Positions 20,920-33,059 of a DNA stretch of 64,000 nt are shown piece by piece. A program made the position numbers and the translations under genes. The DNA lies in assembly GCA_016946835.1 (NCBI GenBank), contig JACVTC010000009.1:1-64000 (forward strand), read 5' to 3'. Below the pieces are notes generated by a model, which worked only from the letters and a program-made list of their open reading frames with translations, ran no database searches and had not been told where the DNA came from. The stretch comes from Neocallimastix lanati (nom. inval.) (taxonomy: Eukaryota; Neocallimastigomycota; Neocallimastigomycetes; Neocallimastigales; Neocallimastigaceae). The first letter of the stretch is position 1; each line of letters begins with the position of its first letter.

Positions 20920-21165
20920 ATGAAAAGTAGTACCAGAATCAATTGTCCATGATATTATTGAATTATTTTTAATATTATTATCTTTTGATTCTGTTAAATA
21001 ATAATTTAAATTTTTGAAAGGTAAAAGGCTAGAGTTTGATGTATTATTTGATTCAGTATTATATGAATTATTATAATTTCGAAGAAAAATTCTTCGTGTT
21101 TATTAATATATTTTGTATTATTTTGTGTATAATTGGTTGAGAATACGTTGTCGGATATGATCCTT

Positions 21166-22081
21166 TTATTTGTGATAATTTTTGTATCTTTGCCTCCCTT
21201 TTCCATTATTTTCTGGTCCCTTTTTATAATTAGTGTTCTTTTTTGATATAAATTTTTCAGATTGATTGGAATAATTTTTAATTTTATTTTTATATGTATT
21301 TCTATGTTTATTGAATTTATCATAATTATTTGAAGAACGAATAAGATTTGATTCATTCATATTTTGGTCCTTTCTTGATTCTGTATTTAGAGCAGTAATT
21401 TGTTTTAAGCCATTTTTTATTCTTTCTTCTTTTAAGTTGGCTAAACGTTGATTTGTTTCAATCATATAAGAAGAAACCTTTTCCCATGCTTCATTTTGTA
21501 GTGAAATTAAGTTTGTTTTTATTACCATATCTAAAGGTAACGCATTATATAGGTAATCAAATTTTTCTTTTTCTGTTAATTTAACACCCATTTCATTAAG
21601 TTCATTAAAATTTTTATCCATATTAGTTAGAAAAACCGGTAATTGATCATTAACTGAATAAGTTGTAGTACTTAATGACTTTTTTAATTTTTCAATGTGA
21701 TATTTAATTTCATTCACATTTAACTTTTTAATTAAATTATATATTTCAAAGGCAGTTGATTGTATAAAATATTCAAATTTTGTGAAAGTTCATCACTTAT
21801 ACTATTTAAGATTATTTTTTTAACCTTTACATCATTTTTAATAATTTCCTTTGTTACGTTTTTATCATAACGATATATGCTTGATCTTGGTACAGGCTTA
21901 TAAATAGTTTTATCTTCTCCCTCAGGAATATCTTCTTCGGAAATTTTTTTAATTTTTTCTTCTAAAATATAATCTCCTAGATCATGTTCTTCAAGAACAA
22001 GATATAGTTCTTGTTTCCATATGCTGAAATTAGTTTTATTTAAAACTCTTCTTGTAGAGTTTTCTTTATATTCACTCATAC
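21166..22081 (-). pseudogene. gag: gag region of element G
   Basis: A Copia-type Gag region starting at an ATG near 22081. The N-terminal part contains the FSIWKQELYLVLEEHDL motif typical of Copia Gag (DUF4219/UBN2 type), and the C-terminal part is Lys/Asn-rich. It resembles the gag of element F at 23966. The region is fossil, with about one or two breaks. Confidence 0.75.
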
Positions 22082-22135
22082 TCAAATTATATTATAACTT
22101 TAAAAAATTTCTTAACAATAACACTATAGAGTCAG

Positions 22136-22149
22136 TGAGACTCTTAATC
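22136..22149 (-). other. Primer site of element G, tRNA-Lys(CUU) anticodon-arm type
   Basis: On the minus strand GATTAAGAGTCTCA directly follows the LTR. It is complementary to the anticodon stem and loop of eukaryotic tRNA-Lys(CUU), loop CTCTTAA. The same core occurs at 23795 and 33586. Confidence 0.75.
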
Positions 22150-22824
22150 TATTAAAAATTCAGTTTTTTAATTTATACTTTTTTATTTATAAAAGATACT
22201 TTTTTATAATAAATATTAATTTTACATTATTTATAATTTACAATAATTTTACATATTCATAAACAAATATATCTTATAAACTAATACGCCATAATATATT
22301 CATACATTAATTTTGTAATTATACTTAATCTTATTAATAATAAATTTTATATTATAATTATTTATATTTCTATAATAAAATATATCTTAATATTAAACTT
22401 ATTTCTAACAAATAATAAAATATTTTTTTTAAATATAAATATATATTACAATATATTTGTATATATAATAAGATATAATCAACTCTTTTAATAAAATTAT
22501 ATAAATATATATTACAATATATTTATATATAATACTATTTAATCAATTCTTCTAATAAAATTATAAAAATATATTTTACAATATATTTATATATAATACT
22601 ATTTAATCAATTTTGTTATAAATTATATAAATATATATTAAGATATATTTATATATAAAATACTAAAAAAAAAATTTAATAAAACTAATTTTTAAAATTA
22701 ATTTTTAAATTTTTGAAATATATATTTTTAAGAAATTTAGAAATTATATATTTTTATTTTTTTATATTATTTTTTTTTAATAATTATTGTAAAATAATTA
22801 TAACTTCTTCCCCTCCAAAGAGAA
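22150..22824 (-). other. AT-rich stretch with LTR of element G and no gene
   Basis: The first bases resemble the LTR end of element F in inverted form. The far end of the LTR cannot be placed because the sequence becomes repetitive, with several copies of a motif like ATAAATATATATTACAATAT between 22430 and 22650. No coding sequence is seen. Confidence 0.5.
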
Positions 22825-23561
22825 CCGATATCTCCACCATTTGATAAAGTACACTTTGGTTCAGTCTCTTACTGGGAGAAGTTATATAAATTATTTATGA
22901 AGTTTATTAATATAATATAATTTTATTTATTTATTTATTTATTAAATATTTATTTATTTAATTTATAATTTAAATTTATTTAATTAACTAATAATTTTTA
23001 TAAATTCATATTAAATATTACTAAACTAATTTTACTAATAAAATATATTTAATTTGGCAATTTATTATTATAATTTTAACTATTTGAATTGCAAAGAATT
23101 AACATAAAAAAAATGTATTCTTTATATAATTTTCTTTAATTAAAAACTATTTAAAAATAATAAGAAATAAATATTTAGTTAAATATTATAAAAAGTATAA
23201 TATAAATAATAAAATAATTATAAAATATAAAAAAAAATATAAAAATATTATAAAAATATAATAAAAATATAATAAATAAAATAATTAAAATAAATAAAAC
23301 TTAATTAATTTATAAATTATTTACATATTTACATAACATAAAATTTATGTTATAAATTTTATGTTTACATTAATTTTATGTATTTTTAGAGAATTTATGA
23401 TATTACATAAATTTATCTGATATCACGTTATTTCTGGATCATTAAATAAGTCATATGATAATTAATCAAGTGATTAATTGATTTATTTTTATGTAATTAT
23501 TAATAAAATAATTTATTAATAATTAAAGTTTTTATTTTCATTTTATATCATACGTCCCTCC
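22825..23561 (-). mobile_element. Gypsy LTR flanked by internal sequence on both sides
   Basis: The LTR (22842-23550, 709 bp) has ends TTTATATCA on the plus strand and TGATAAAG at the other side. On the left, two bases away, is the complement of the primer site (22825-22839). On the right is the complement of a polypurine tract (23551-23561). A single LTR that carries both a primer-site side and a polypurine side must belong to two element bodies at once, as in a tandem array or a recombinant. Only stubs of both bodies remain. It is the same LTR family as 38651-39317. Confidence 0.8.
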
Positions 23562-23672
23562 TTAAATTACAATTAATTATAAATTAAATATACATGTTAT
23601 GTAAATGTATGAGGCGCATGCGTGATATACATCGGAGTTTTACATGTATAAACAAATTAAATTTTTAAGAAA
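23562..23672 (-). other. Stub of Gypsy internal 3' region
   Basis: About 110 bases next to the polypurine tract, with a GC-richer patch (GGCGCATGCG). No gene is visible. Confidence 0.4.
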
Positions 23673-23794
23673 TGTAAATGTTTATAATCATATAATTAAA
23701 ATTAATAATAACCTTTAACAAAAATATAATAATAATTATATATAATTAATAAAGTGATCACACATTCTAAAATTAAAAACATAAATTCTTAATA
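23673..23794 (+). repeat. 5' LTR (or its end) of element F
   Basis: A 122-bp repeat starting TGTAAATG and ending CTTAATA, next to the primer site. Its partner is 28612-28733. Confidence 0.75.
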
Positions 23795-23808
23795 GATTAA
23801 GAGTCTCA
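23795..23808 (+). other. Primer site of element F, tRNA-Lys(CUU) anticodon-arm type
   Basis: GATTAAGAGTCTCA immediately follows the LTR and is the complement of the tRNA-Lys(CUU) anticodon stem-loop. Confidence 0.78.
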
Positions 23809-23965
23809 ATTAGCTCAATAATCTTACCACAATAACTGAACGATTATTAATAAAACATTAAAAAACATTTTTACAGAAATTTAAAAATTAAATTAATTTT
23901 GAAATTTCAAATTTAGATAATTAAAATTTCAAATTTAAATTACATTCAACATAAAAATCAAAAAA

Positions 23966-24988
23966 ATGGAAGACAATTCAATTAACGTAGTTAATACTAC
24001 TGCTACCAAAAGAGAACTCACTCCGAGCTACTATCCATTGTGGGCCTCAGAAATGGATCTCATGTTAACATCTAAAGGTTTAGATGATCATATATATGAA
24101 GAGAATGTAAAGATGATCACCGAAAATTCGCCTGACTATAAGAAGGGCCATTGTAAGAAAGTCAGAGGTTCAACTAAATATTACTATGACGAAGATGTCA
24201 CTGATGAAATGATTAAAAACGATAATAAAACAAAATTTTTAATCAGTACCAATCTTGACGATAAAACCAAAAGTACAATAGATTTTAAGAATAAAATCGC
24301 TTATGAAGTTTGGAACCACTTACAAGGACTCTTTGTAAAAAACAACGAAGAAATAAAATTAGAAACAATCAAAAAGTTGAATACTTTAAAATACAATATA
24401 AATGATGATTTTGGAATATTTCATTTTAAATTATTAAATACAATTGACAAGTTAGAAGAACTAGGTGAGTCAATAAGTGACGAAAGAAAATTTAATTTAT
24501 ATAATGCACTACCTAGTGATATTGTTCAATTAACCAATGTAATATCATACCAAAATGACTGGAAGAAATGTTGTGAGCAATTAAAAAAGACTATTCCAAG
24601 ATTAAAGTATTTACGAAGTTTAAAAAGTGATCAAGAAAAAATTAAGGTGTACAACTCAGAAATAAACAATCAACAAAATAACAAGAGGAAGGTTATATGT
24701 TTCAAATGTGGCAAAGCAGACCATATAACACGTGACTGTAGAGTCAAAACCCTTAGAAGAAGACAAAATAGCTACAAAAGATACAACAACTACAAAAGAA
24801 AATACGAAAATAAAGACCAAAGAAAGAAAAAAGAAAAGTACCATGCTGATAATGTTAAGGTAAACCTAGATAAAGAAGATAGAGAAAATTATAATGAGAT
24901 TTTTGATAATGCGTTATCCATCGATTATAATGATAATAATATAAATCAATCGAATAGCGCAATATCTGATAACAAGAAATTTCGTTGA
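23966..24988 (+). CDS. gag: Copia Gag of element F
   Basis: A frame of 340 residues from an ATG that follows a short A run. The N-terminal LTPSYYPLWASEMDLML block and the helical centre are typical of Copia Gag (UBN2-like). A zinc knuckle CFKCGKADHITRDC lies at about 241-254, and a Lys/Arg-rich basic tail follows. Gag would assemble the particle and bind RNA. The protease region starts shortly after in another frame. Confidence 0.88.
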   Translation: MEDNSINVVNTTATKRELTPSYYPLWASEMDLMLTSKGLDDHIYEENVKMITENSPDYKKGHCKKVRGSTKYYYDEDVTDEMIKNDNKTKFLISTNLDDKTKSTIDFKNKIAYEVWNHLQGLFVKNNEEIKLETIKKLNTLKYNINDDFGIFHFKLLNTIDKLEELGESISDERKFNLYNALPSDIVQLTNVISYQNDWKKCCEQLKKTIPRLKYLRSLKSDQEKIKVYNSEINNQQNNKRKVICFKCGKADHITRDCRVKTLRRRQNSYKRYNNYKRKYENKDQRKKKEKYHADNVKVNLDKEDRENYNEIFDNALSIDYNDNNINQSNSAISDNKKFR

Positions 24989-25059
24989 ATGGCGTAAGCC
25001 AGAAGGGCAAAATTTAAGTTATTATACTGCCCAAAACCAAAAACCCAATATTAATAACA

Positions 25060-25638
25060 GTAACATCACAATATGGACTTTAGACTCTGGGGAGTCATAT
25101 CACATGACCCATAACAGAGAAAATTTAGTAGATACACATGATCACCATATTAATATTCATTTTGCTAATGGTGATGTCGTTGAATCAAAATTAATAGGTA
25201 TATATAGGATTAATTAATAACCACAAAATAACATTAAACGATGTCCTATATGTTCCATCTTTTAAAAGAAGTCTTTTATCAATTGATCATCTAAGTGATG
25301 ACAATTATAAGATAGTTTTCTATAAAAATAAATACAATAATACAAGGTGTGATCTATTGTATAATAATAAAGGAAAAAGAATATATACAAGTTATTTAAA
25401 TGAATCTAAAGTCTACAAAATATTTACAACAAAAAGTAATATATCTACAAGCTTCAATAACGTTACTTGTTATAATATTGAAGATGCCACGAATGACTCA
25501 AGTTTGAATCTAAGGCATAGAAGATTTGGTCTAATTAAAAATAAATTAAAGAAAATTAATTTTACACCAAAATGTAAATTTTGTTTAAAGTCCAAACTTA
25601 CAAATTTACCATATTACCCATCAATTAATCATACATAG
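25060..25638 (+). pseudogene. Copia protease and pre-integrase region of element F
   Basis: A LDSGESYHMT protease motif is encoded near 25080, and the GAG-pre-integrase zinc finger with NLRHRRFG and CKFCLKSK lies at 25500-25600. The region is fossil with a few breaks. Confidence 0.7.
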
Positions 25639-25659
25639 GAACCTTTTGAACTTTTACAC

Positions 25660-26625
25660 ATGGATTTGGTTAAGGCTCCTGATTTTTCATTTTATAACAA
25701 TAGATATTTTGTAACTATACTCGATGATTTTACACGGTATAGTTGGGTATTATTTGTCAAAAATAAAAGCGATGTATATAATGCTTTTATTATTTGGTAT
25801 AATCAAATTAAAAATATATTTAAAAATTATAATATTAAATACATAAAAACAGATAATGGGACAGAATTTTTCAATAATAATTTTAATGAGTTTTACAATA
25901 AAACTGGAATAATTCATGAACACACAGTACCACATAACCCCCAACAAAATGGTAGAGTAGAAAGATTGCACAGAACATTGATATCTAATGGAGATGCAAT
26001 GTTAGCTGATGCTAAATTAAGTCATAAATTTTGGCAGGATGCCGTAGCAACAGCTAATTATATTCATAATCGATTACCACATGAAGGTAATAATAACAAA
26101 ATCCCATATGAATTATTGTATAACGAAAAGGTAGATTATAATAGACTTAAAGTTTTCGGTTGTCGAGTATACTTTTATGTTCCTAAACAATTCAGAAAGA
26201 AGTTTTGTAATACAACTTTACCAGGTGTATTCTTAGGTTATGACGAAATTAACCATACAGCATATAGAATATATGATATTAATAATAATAAAATAAATCT
26301 TTCACGAACAGTCGCATTTCTTGAAGATGAACCTGCAAATATAGGTCCTCCTCTGTCCTTTCCAGATATCTTTAACTTTACTCCATTTTATGAATCTGAA
26401 GAAATTGAAGACGATATAAATGATAATAATAATAATGAATATCATGAAGTTTATAATATTAATAATAACAATAATAATTTATTTAATAATGAAAATCAAA
26501 TTAATTTAAATAATAATTTAAATCAAATGAATGTCCCATATAATAATATAAATAATTTAAATCAAAATAATTTTAATAATATAAATAATTTATCACAAAA
26601 TAATTCTATTGGTCTTATACAATAA
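25660..26625 (+). CDS. Copia integrase core of element F
   Basis: A frame of 321 residues that begins inside the integrase. The core triad is seen as Asp in MDLVKAPDFS, Asp in IKTDNGTEFF and Glu in QQNGRVERLH. It continues with the KVFGCRVYFYVPK and LPGVFLGYD motifs of Copia integrase C-termini and ends in an Asn-rich run. About 65% of residues look the same as in element G over the core. Confidence 0.87.
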   Translation: MDLVKAPDFSFYNNRYFVTILDDFTRYSWVLFVKNKSDVYNAFIIWYNQIKNIFKNYNIKYIKTDNGTEFFNNNFNEFYNKTGIIHEHTVPHNPQQNGRVERLHRTLISNGDAMLADAKLSHKFWQDAVATANYIHNRLPHEGNNNKIPYELLYNEKVDYNRLKVFGCRVYFYVPKQFRKKFCNTTLPGVFLGYDEINHTAYRIYDINNNKINLSRTVAFLEDEPANIGPPLSFPDIFNFTPFYESEEIEDDINDNNNNEYHEVYNINNNNNNLFNNENQINLNNNLNQMNVPYNNINNLNQNNFNNINNLSQNNSIGLIQ

Positions 26626-27695
26626 CAGTAATTTCGAAAATAATAATAAAAATTTTTCAAAATACAACTTAAATTACTGACTTAATAATTTACATTCAAA
26701 TCATGAATTTAATTATTCATCATTAAATTTAAATTATAATAATAAAAATAACCTTCTGAAAATAAACGAAAATAACAATAATAATATTTATTTCCAAAAA
26801 AAAAAATAATATAAATTTTCATAATGGGAATAAAGAAAATTATAACACTAATAATTTAATTAAAATTAATAATTTAAATGATTTAAATTTAAATAATAAT
26901 TTAAATCGGAATTTAGGAAATGAATTCCCAGGATGTACAAAAAATAATATAAACAACATGAAAGTTAATGAAGACCTATCGAAAGAAAATAAACAGGATT
27001 CGGATATTCACAATAATTATATCAATAAAAATAATTTAATTATCGAAGGAAATAATAATAATTTAAATAATTCAAATTTATCAAAAAATGTAAATAATGA
27101 GTATTTTGATATAAATAATTATAATTCAAATGACAATTTTACAAATAATAAAAATAACATAAATAATAAAACCAATGATGTTAATAATTTAAATGTAAGT
27201 AATAAAAATATCAATTCTATAAATTATAATTTAAATCAAAATTTAATTGAAGAAAATAAAAAATAATGTAAACAAAGAAAATGATGTAAACAAAGATATA
27301 ATTGATAAAAATTATTTAAGTGAACATAATAAATTTAATAAAGAAAATAATAGTGAATTCTTTAATGAATTAATTGAAGAATTAAATAAAGGTAAATTTA
27401 ATAATAATAATTTAAATAAAAAGCATTCTCTAAGAAGTGAGTATAGTTATAATAATAAAGAATTTACTAATAATAATTATCAAAATAACGTAACTTATAT
27501 GGACAAAATAAATTATATAAATAAACGAATAAATAATAATTTAAATAAAAATGTTACCTTAAATAAAAACAATGATAAAAGTGATAATGATAAAATTGAT
27601 AATATCAATAAAATTAAAGATATAAAACACAAGCAAATTCAATTAAAAAGAGAAAATTAGATAAAATAAAAGATACACATTTTTTATTAAACAAA
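26626..27695 (+). other. Asn-rich linker of element F
   Basis: Low-complexity Asn/Lys/Asp coding sequence between integrase and RT. It is long (over 1 kb) and has no motif I recognise. Similar linkers occur in G and D. Confidence 0.6.
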
Positions 27696-28611
27696 TTGAA
27701 AGAACTTTCTCATAAATCAAAGGAACAAATGAAAAATTATAAAACTAATGAAAATAATAATAACGTTAACGATATTGATAATGCTAATGAAATAAACCAA
27801 ATTGAAAGTGAAGATAATATTAATAATAGAAATAAGTATAAAGTCGATAATAAACAACATCCAAATAAAAATAAAAATAAAAACAATAAAACTAGATATA
27901 AACGCAAATATCATTATCGTAATGAATATAATATTATTAGTCATACTTCAAAACGTTCATTTAAAATAAAAGATATTCTAGATACAGTTGCACTCTTATC
28001 AACAAATGAAAATGATTTTATTGAACCACGTAGTTATATTGATATCTTTAATATGAAAGATAAAGATAAGTGGTTAAAAGCTGTTGATGAAGAGTTAGAC
28101 AATATGAAAAGGATGAATGTTTTTACTATTGTAGATAAAGTACCTAAGCACGCTAATGTTGTGTCAACAAGATGGGTACTAAAATATAAAAGAGATGCCA
28201 ACGGTAAAATTGTGAAGTATAAAGCTATATTAGTAGCTAAAGATTATACACAAGTTTACGGAATAGATTACAAAAATACTTTTTCGCCAACACTTAAACA
28301 GGATACACTTAAAACAATTATTGCAATTACAGTACAAAATAAATTTGATATTCATTAAATGGATATCAAAGCTGCATATTTGAATGCTAGATTAGAAGAG
28401 GACATATATATGAATATGCCAGAAGGAATGAATCAAAAAGGGTATTGTAAATTGAACAAAGCATTATACGGTCTTAAACAATCTGGCAGAATGTGGAACG
28501 AAACATTAAATAAGATATTGTTAAAATTAAATTTTAAAAGATTCTTAAGTGATCCTTGTGTATATATCAAGAAAGATGAAAATAATAATATTAAGTGTTT
28601 ATTAGCAGAAA
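27696..28611 (+). pseudogene. Copia RT N-terminal half of element F
   Basis: The motifs WLKAVDEELDNM, STRWVLKYKRDANG and, later, DIKAAYLNA and LNKALYGLKQSGRMWNE are the N-terminal half of Copia RT. The sequence then meets the right LTR repeat. The YVDD-containing half and RNase H are not represented. Confidence 0.85.
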
Positions 28612-28733
28612 TGTAAATGATTATAATCATATAATTAAAATTAATAATAACCTTTAACAAAAATATAATAATAATTATAAATAATTAATAAAGTGATCAC
28701 ACATTCTAAAATTAAAAACATAAATTCTTAATA
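28612..28733 (+). repeat. 3' LTR repeat of element F
   Basis: A 122-bp copy of 23673-23794. Confidence 0.78.
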
Positions 28734-28734
28734 C

Positions 28735-29062
28735 AAGATCCCGAAGCACGTGACGGAACATAGATTGTGTAAATAAGGTGACGGAACCGTTATTATTGTG
28801 CGAAAGACCCTAATCAATACGTCTATTATAGTTACTTTGGTCGAAATTGATGCTATTAATAACAACACCATATTAATTATCATTATATATATAATTATAT
28901 AGTGAATATATTGAATTTTAAAAATAGAAATATTATTCTAAATTTAAGATATAATAAAATTTCCATAAAGTATTATTAAATCACCTGACTACATATAGTC
29001 TTTATTATATTGAATTATTAAAAAAAAAAAATTTTTATCTTAAAACTTAATAAATATTAAAT
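28735..29062 (+). other. Unassigned sequence before gag of element E
   Basis: It begins with a less AT-rich patch containing two copies of GTGACGGAAC (28749 and 28780). It then becomes AT-rich with an A run near 29025. I see no LTR end or primer site. Confidence 0.4.
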
Positions 29063-30655
29063 TGATATCCGTTGAAGAAATTTTTGAAAAACTTATTGAA
29101 ATACGTAACAAAAGAAAAATGTCGGAATTTAATGAGGCGATGCTCTTACAACAACGCTTCATGCTCTTGCAAGCCATAATTAATGTTACAGACAAGGAAC
29201 ATGATGTAGCGTTGGTACGACCAATTCGTTACATGGACTAGAATGCAAAAAGTAACTAGTCCTACTGATATTTATGATTGGTGCTGTATGAAGGTGCAAG
29301 GTCAAGGTTCCAAAAGTATCCAAGCATTAGTAACTAAGGATACTAATGGAGACTTAGTTTATCCTAACCTTGAGCAAATGAGAGATGCATTGCTAAAAAC
29401 GTATAAATTAGAAAAAGATCCTAATAATATTATTAATGAAATTAAATTTATGAAGATTAATAAAGGAGACGATGTGAAAGAATTCAATCAGAAATACTTA
29501 AATTTATATAACGACTTAAGTGATGAATACAATAATCAGTAAAACTGCTGTGTGGCGTAGCGTAAAATCGGAAATTAAAAATAAGAAAATTACGCTATCA
29601 GAAGCTATGAACGCTGTAGAATTCTATGATAAAATGGAAAATGTGTTAAAACTAAAAACTCAAAATAATAATAATTTGTCAACAAATAATAGAAATGACA
29701 AAATTTTTCAAATTATACTAAAAATTCTAGTTTTATTAAGCGAGATGGCTAATGTAAAGATATTATTAATATCTTTAAATAATTTTAATTAAATTTAATC
29801 ATAAATTTAAGTAAAATTAAAATAAATTTATTTGAAATCACGTGTATAAAATTATTGAAAATATTTTTAACATAATTTCGATTTTTTCCCAATCATACTA
29901 ATAAATTAAAAATTTCTCTTGTGAAACTAGTATTTGAAAATCATTTCTTTTTATGTAATTTAATTTAAATAATAAGAGTTAAGGTTTTTCACAAGATAAA
30001 TTAACAACATGAAACTATGCAATTAGTCATGTTGAAACTTACGGCATTTTATGCTAAATTTATATTAAATAATTATGACAACTTTTATATTATTTTTAAA
30101 TAGAAAATATATAATAAATTTACTAATAATATTTAAATAATAAATAAATAATAAATGAACTCAATTAGAATTGATTATATTTATTTTAGTTATTAATTAT
30201 AATTCTCTTTATTTAGTAATAGTTAATTATTTATTATTAGTTTAGGTTAGTATTGTTTTTAAATAAATAGCTAGATAATATAATTCAATAGGAATTATAT
30301 ATTATAAATGTAATAAGATAAAAATATAAATAGTTATCAAATTTCATGTATTTTAATCGATGTAATTGTTATTAACGATTTCTTGTTAATAACACTTTAA
30401 AATAAATAAAGATTTTAATATTTAAAAAATTAATAAAACTTGTTCTTTAAAACTATTATTTTGTGTTTTAGTGTTATTATTGAAGTGTTGATTTATAATC
30501 TATTTTTTTACCAAAACTTTATAGCTAACAATAACAATCATAATAACTCTAATTTTAATAACAAGCATAAAGATTCCTTCTGTAAATTTTGCCACGAAAA
30601 AGGACATTCAATCTCCGACTATTCTGGTTATGCAAAATTTCAATATTATAAATAA
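29063..30655 (+). pseudogene. gag: gag region of element E, split by a solo LTR
   Basis: The N-terminal part (SIQALVTKDTNGDLVYPNLE, 29310-29370) is clearly related to the A/B Gag (LNALVTKDVHNNIVYPSLEE). The zinc-knuckle part (CKFCHEKGHSIS) is at 30570-30610, beyond the R4 LTR. The region is fossil with several breaks besides that insertion. Confidence 0.8.
29753..30523 (+). mobile_element. R4 solo LTR in element E gag
   Basis: A 771-bp LTR starting TGTAAAG and ending CTTTATA, with a perfect 5-bp target duplication GCTAA at 29748-29752 and 30524-30528. It holds a TATA-like box and a CGATGTAATTGTTATT motif also found in the copy at 34701-35416. Confidence 0.85.
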
Positions 30656-31590
30656 ATGGATTCCATGATGAATAATAATTTTAATAACCAAAATCCAAAT
30701 TTTAATAATTTCCCAAGTAATAATTTCAATAATACCAATCCTGGTAGTAATAATTTTAATTTAGACAATCAATATTGTAACGGAAACAATAGTAGAAACA
30801 ATGGTTATAGAAACAATAATAAACATAATAAATTTAATGGCTTTACATATTTTAATAATCAAAATTTTAATAACATAATAATTCGAATAATTTAAATACT
30901 TATAATTCTAATAAGTTTAATAATAATTCTAATTTTAATAATAATAATTCTAACAAAAATAATAATATTTCTAATAAATTTAATAATATTTCTAATAAAA
31001 TTAATATTTCTAATAAAAATAATATTTCTAATAATAATTCTGAATTTAATTCTATTAATACTAATAAAAATTATAATAAATTAAACTATAATTATAATAC
31101 TAATTGTTAAATGGTCAAATGTGATGTGATTAATTATGTTAACTTTATTATATGAATATTATAATATAAAGAGTACAAAGAGTAATAATACTCTAGTTTA
31201 CATGTATTTATATATATCATATGTGGCTTATACATTATGAATATTAATGTAATGTAATGTAAATGAATAATGTATACATAGAATATTCACATATTCTAAC
31301 ACTAATTTAATTAATGATTCTAACAAAATTTCAGATAATAATTCTATAAAATTTAATTCTAATGAAAAAAGTTAATTAATTAATTCTAATAATAATGAAA
31401 ATTCTTATAATAATAATTCTAATGATTTTAATAATAAAATTTTAATTAATAATAAATTTAATAATCTTAATAATTTTAATAATGATACTTTAAATAATTA
31501 TTTTAATTCTAATCAAAAGTTAAATAACTTAAATTCTTCTACTGATAATTTTAACTCTAATCACCTTAATAATTTTAATAAAAATTTAAT
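30656..31590 (+). other. Asn-rich gag-protease linker of element E
   Basis: Low-complexity Asn-rich coding sequence, interrupted by a 197-bp solo LTR at 31105-31301. No domain is recognised. Confidence 0.6.
31105..31301 (+). mobile_element. 197-bp solo LTR
   Basis: It starts TGTTAAATGG and ends TTCTAACA, with inverted ends TGTTA and TAACA. The 5-bp duplication CTAAT (31100-31104 and 31302-31306) is perfect. Its CATATGTGGCTTATACA region recalls the Copia LTR of element H. Confidence 0.85.
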
Positions 31591-32456
31591 TAATCCAAAA
31601 GAATTAAAAGTTAGGACCAATAAAAAGAAAGTCCAATTTAATATTAAAGATCCTCCTGATACACGTAACCGTGATGACGATACTAATAATAATAATAAAA
31701 ATGAAAAGATAGAAAAACATATATTATTAGCTAATAAATATTCTATTGAACCTTATTATTTATCTAAAGATTTAGCAAATACTAAATGTGATATTACTTA
31801 TGGTCAGTTATTAGATATTTCTCCCAAAGCACGATCTGAATTAATTAAAAATTTAAAATTAGAAAAATTAAAAATTTCTAGTACAGATCAGATGATAATT
31901 TTGTTTATAATTATGAATATGATGAAATTAAAAATAATAATTTTAAAGAAGACGACTTAGGTATTGTTCTAGCCTCTGTCGATAATGTTGAAAATAAATT
32001 GCTCATAGATTCCGGTAGCAATTTAAATCTTATTTCAATTAATTATTTTAATTCTTTACCTGGAAATACGAAACTGTAGGTATTTGTCATGGTCGTATTT
32101 GCGAAGCTTTAGGTGATGATACAGTCACTGACATAGTTATTCGTCTAAATGTTCTTATTAATACTTATTCTTTTTATGCAAACTTTTGTGTTATTAATCA
32201 TAATACTAATTATTTCGATTTGTTAATTGGTCTTAAAACTATTGCTGATAATTATTTATTTATTCATCCTATTGCAAAAACATTATGTCGTTTTACTTCG
32301 TATGATTCTTTTGATATTATTACACCTTTATTAAAAAATCAGGAAGCCGAATTAATTAGTTGTTTTGTTAAATATATTAATTCTAGTAAATTAATTAATA
32401 CTTTAAATTATAATAATAATATTAATAATTCTAATAATTTTACTACGGAAACGTGA
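31591..32456 (+). pseudogene. Protease region of element E
   Basis: The minor repeat of A/B motifs is clear: DLANTKCDITYGQLLDI (near 31760), then the retropepsin block LLIDSGSNLNLIS (near 32000), and LLIGLKTIADNYLFIHP (near 32220). The region is fossil with a few breaks. Confidence 0.82.
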
Positions 32457-32930
32457 AATAAGCAAATTATTGAACCTGAGCCATAAATTATTGAAAATGC
32501 GCCATAAGAAGAAAATCTTTCACCTATTGAATACATTCAGTCTCAAAATTTTCAATCAAAAATCGAAAGTCCTTTTAAACCAAATGTCTCAAAACTTTTA
32601 ATGGATTTCATTGATATCGTTGCCACTTCGTCTGAGCAACTTTCTCCTTCTAAACTAAAATCTCATCATATCCAGTTATTTCAAAATGCTGTTCCTTTTA
32701 AGAGTAGATTCTATAAACTTAATTGACTTATATCGGATGCGTCAAAAGCTGAACTTGTTAAACTCATTAATAAAGGCTTAATTGTTCCTTCTTATTCTGC
32801 TTGGTCTTCACTAATTGTATTTGTTATGATAAAGAACGGTAAATGGAGACTTTGCACTGATTACAGAAAATTAAATTCAATGACTGTACCTGACTCTTAT
32901 TCACTTTCAAATATTGATGAAATTTAAAAT
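32457..32930 (+). pseudogene. RT N-terminal region of element E
   Basis: The encoded motifs KNGKWRLCTDYRKLNSMTV and PDSYSLSNIDEI match RT of element A at its fingers and palm. The remaining RT and RNase H are not represented. The region is fossil. Confidence 0.8.
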
Positions 32931-33059
32931 TTAAAAATTTCAAATTTCAAAAATTGAAGGGAAAATGGTGGTATATAGACAATTTGTAATTTTCAAAAAT
33001 TTCTAATCTTTTTACTGACAGTATGCATTTCAATAAATTACAATAAAAACCTAATATAT

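Larger units (their letters stand above)
18756..22250 (-). mobile_element. Copia element G (Ty1/Copia), partial
   Basis: In minus-strand order there are an LTR piece from 22150 rightwards, a tRNA-Lys anticodon-arm primer site, gag, protease, integrase and an Asn-rich linker. RT and RNase H are not represented; the linker runs up to the R1 terminus at 18755. The integrase-before-RT order and the motifs make it Ty1/Copia. It is broken in several places. Element F (23673-28733) is a related copy. Confidence 0.85.
23673..28733 (+). mobile_element. Copia element F (Ty1/Copia)
   Basis: Two 122-bp direct repeats (23673-23794 and 28612-28733), nearly identical, bracket gag, protease, integrase, an Asn-rich linker and the first part of RT. 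The tRNA-Lys(CUU) primer site follows the left repeat. The RT C-terminal part and RNase H are not represented. No target duplication matches, so the repeats may be only part of the LTR. The element is broken in several places. Confidence 0.85.

Noticed and set aside
26958-27660. Asn-rich frames that could be taken as separate genes
   Set aside because: They lie in order between integrase and RT of element F and have only linker composition.
28735-29062. 5' LTR of element E
   Set aside because: No TGATATA start, no TATATCA end and no TGG primer site is found, and it does not match 38651-39317.
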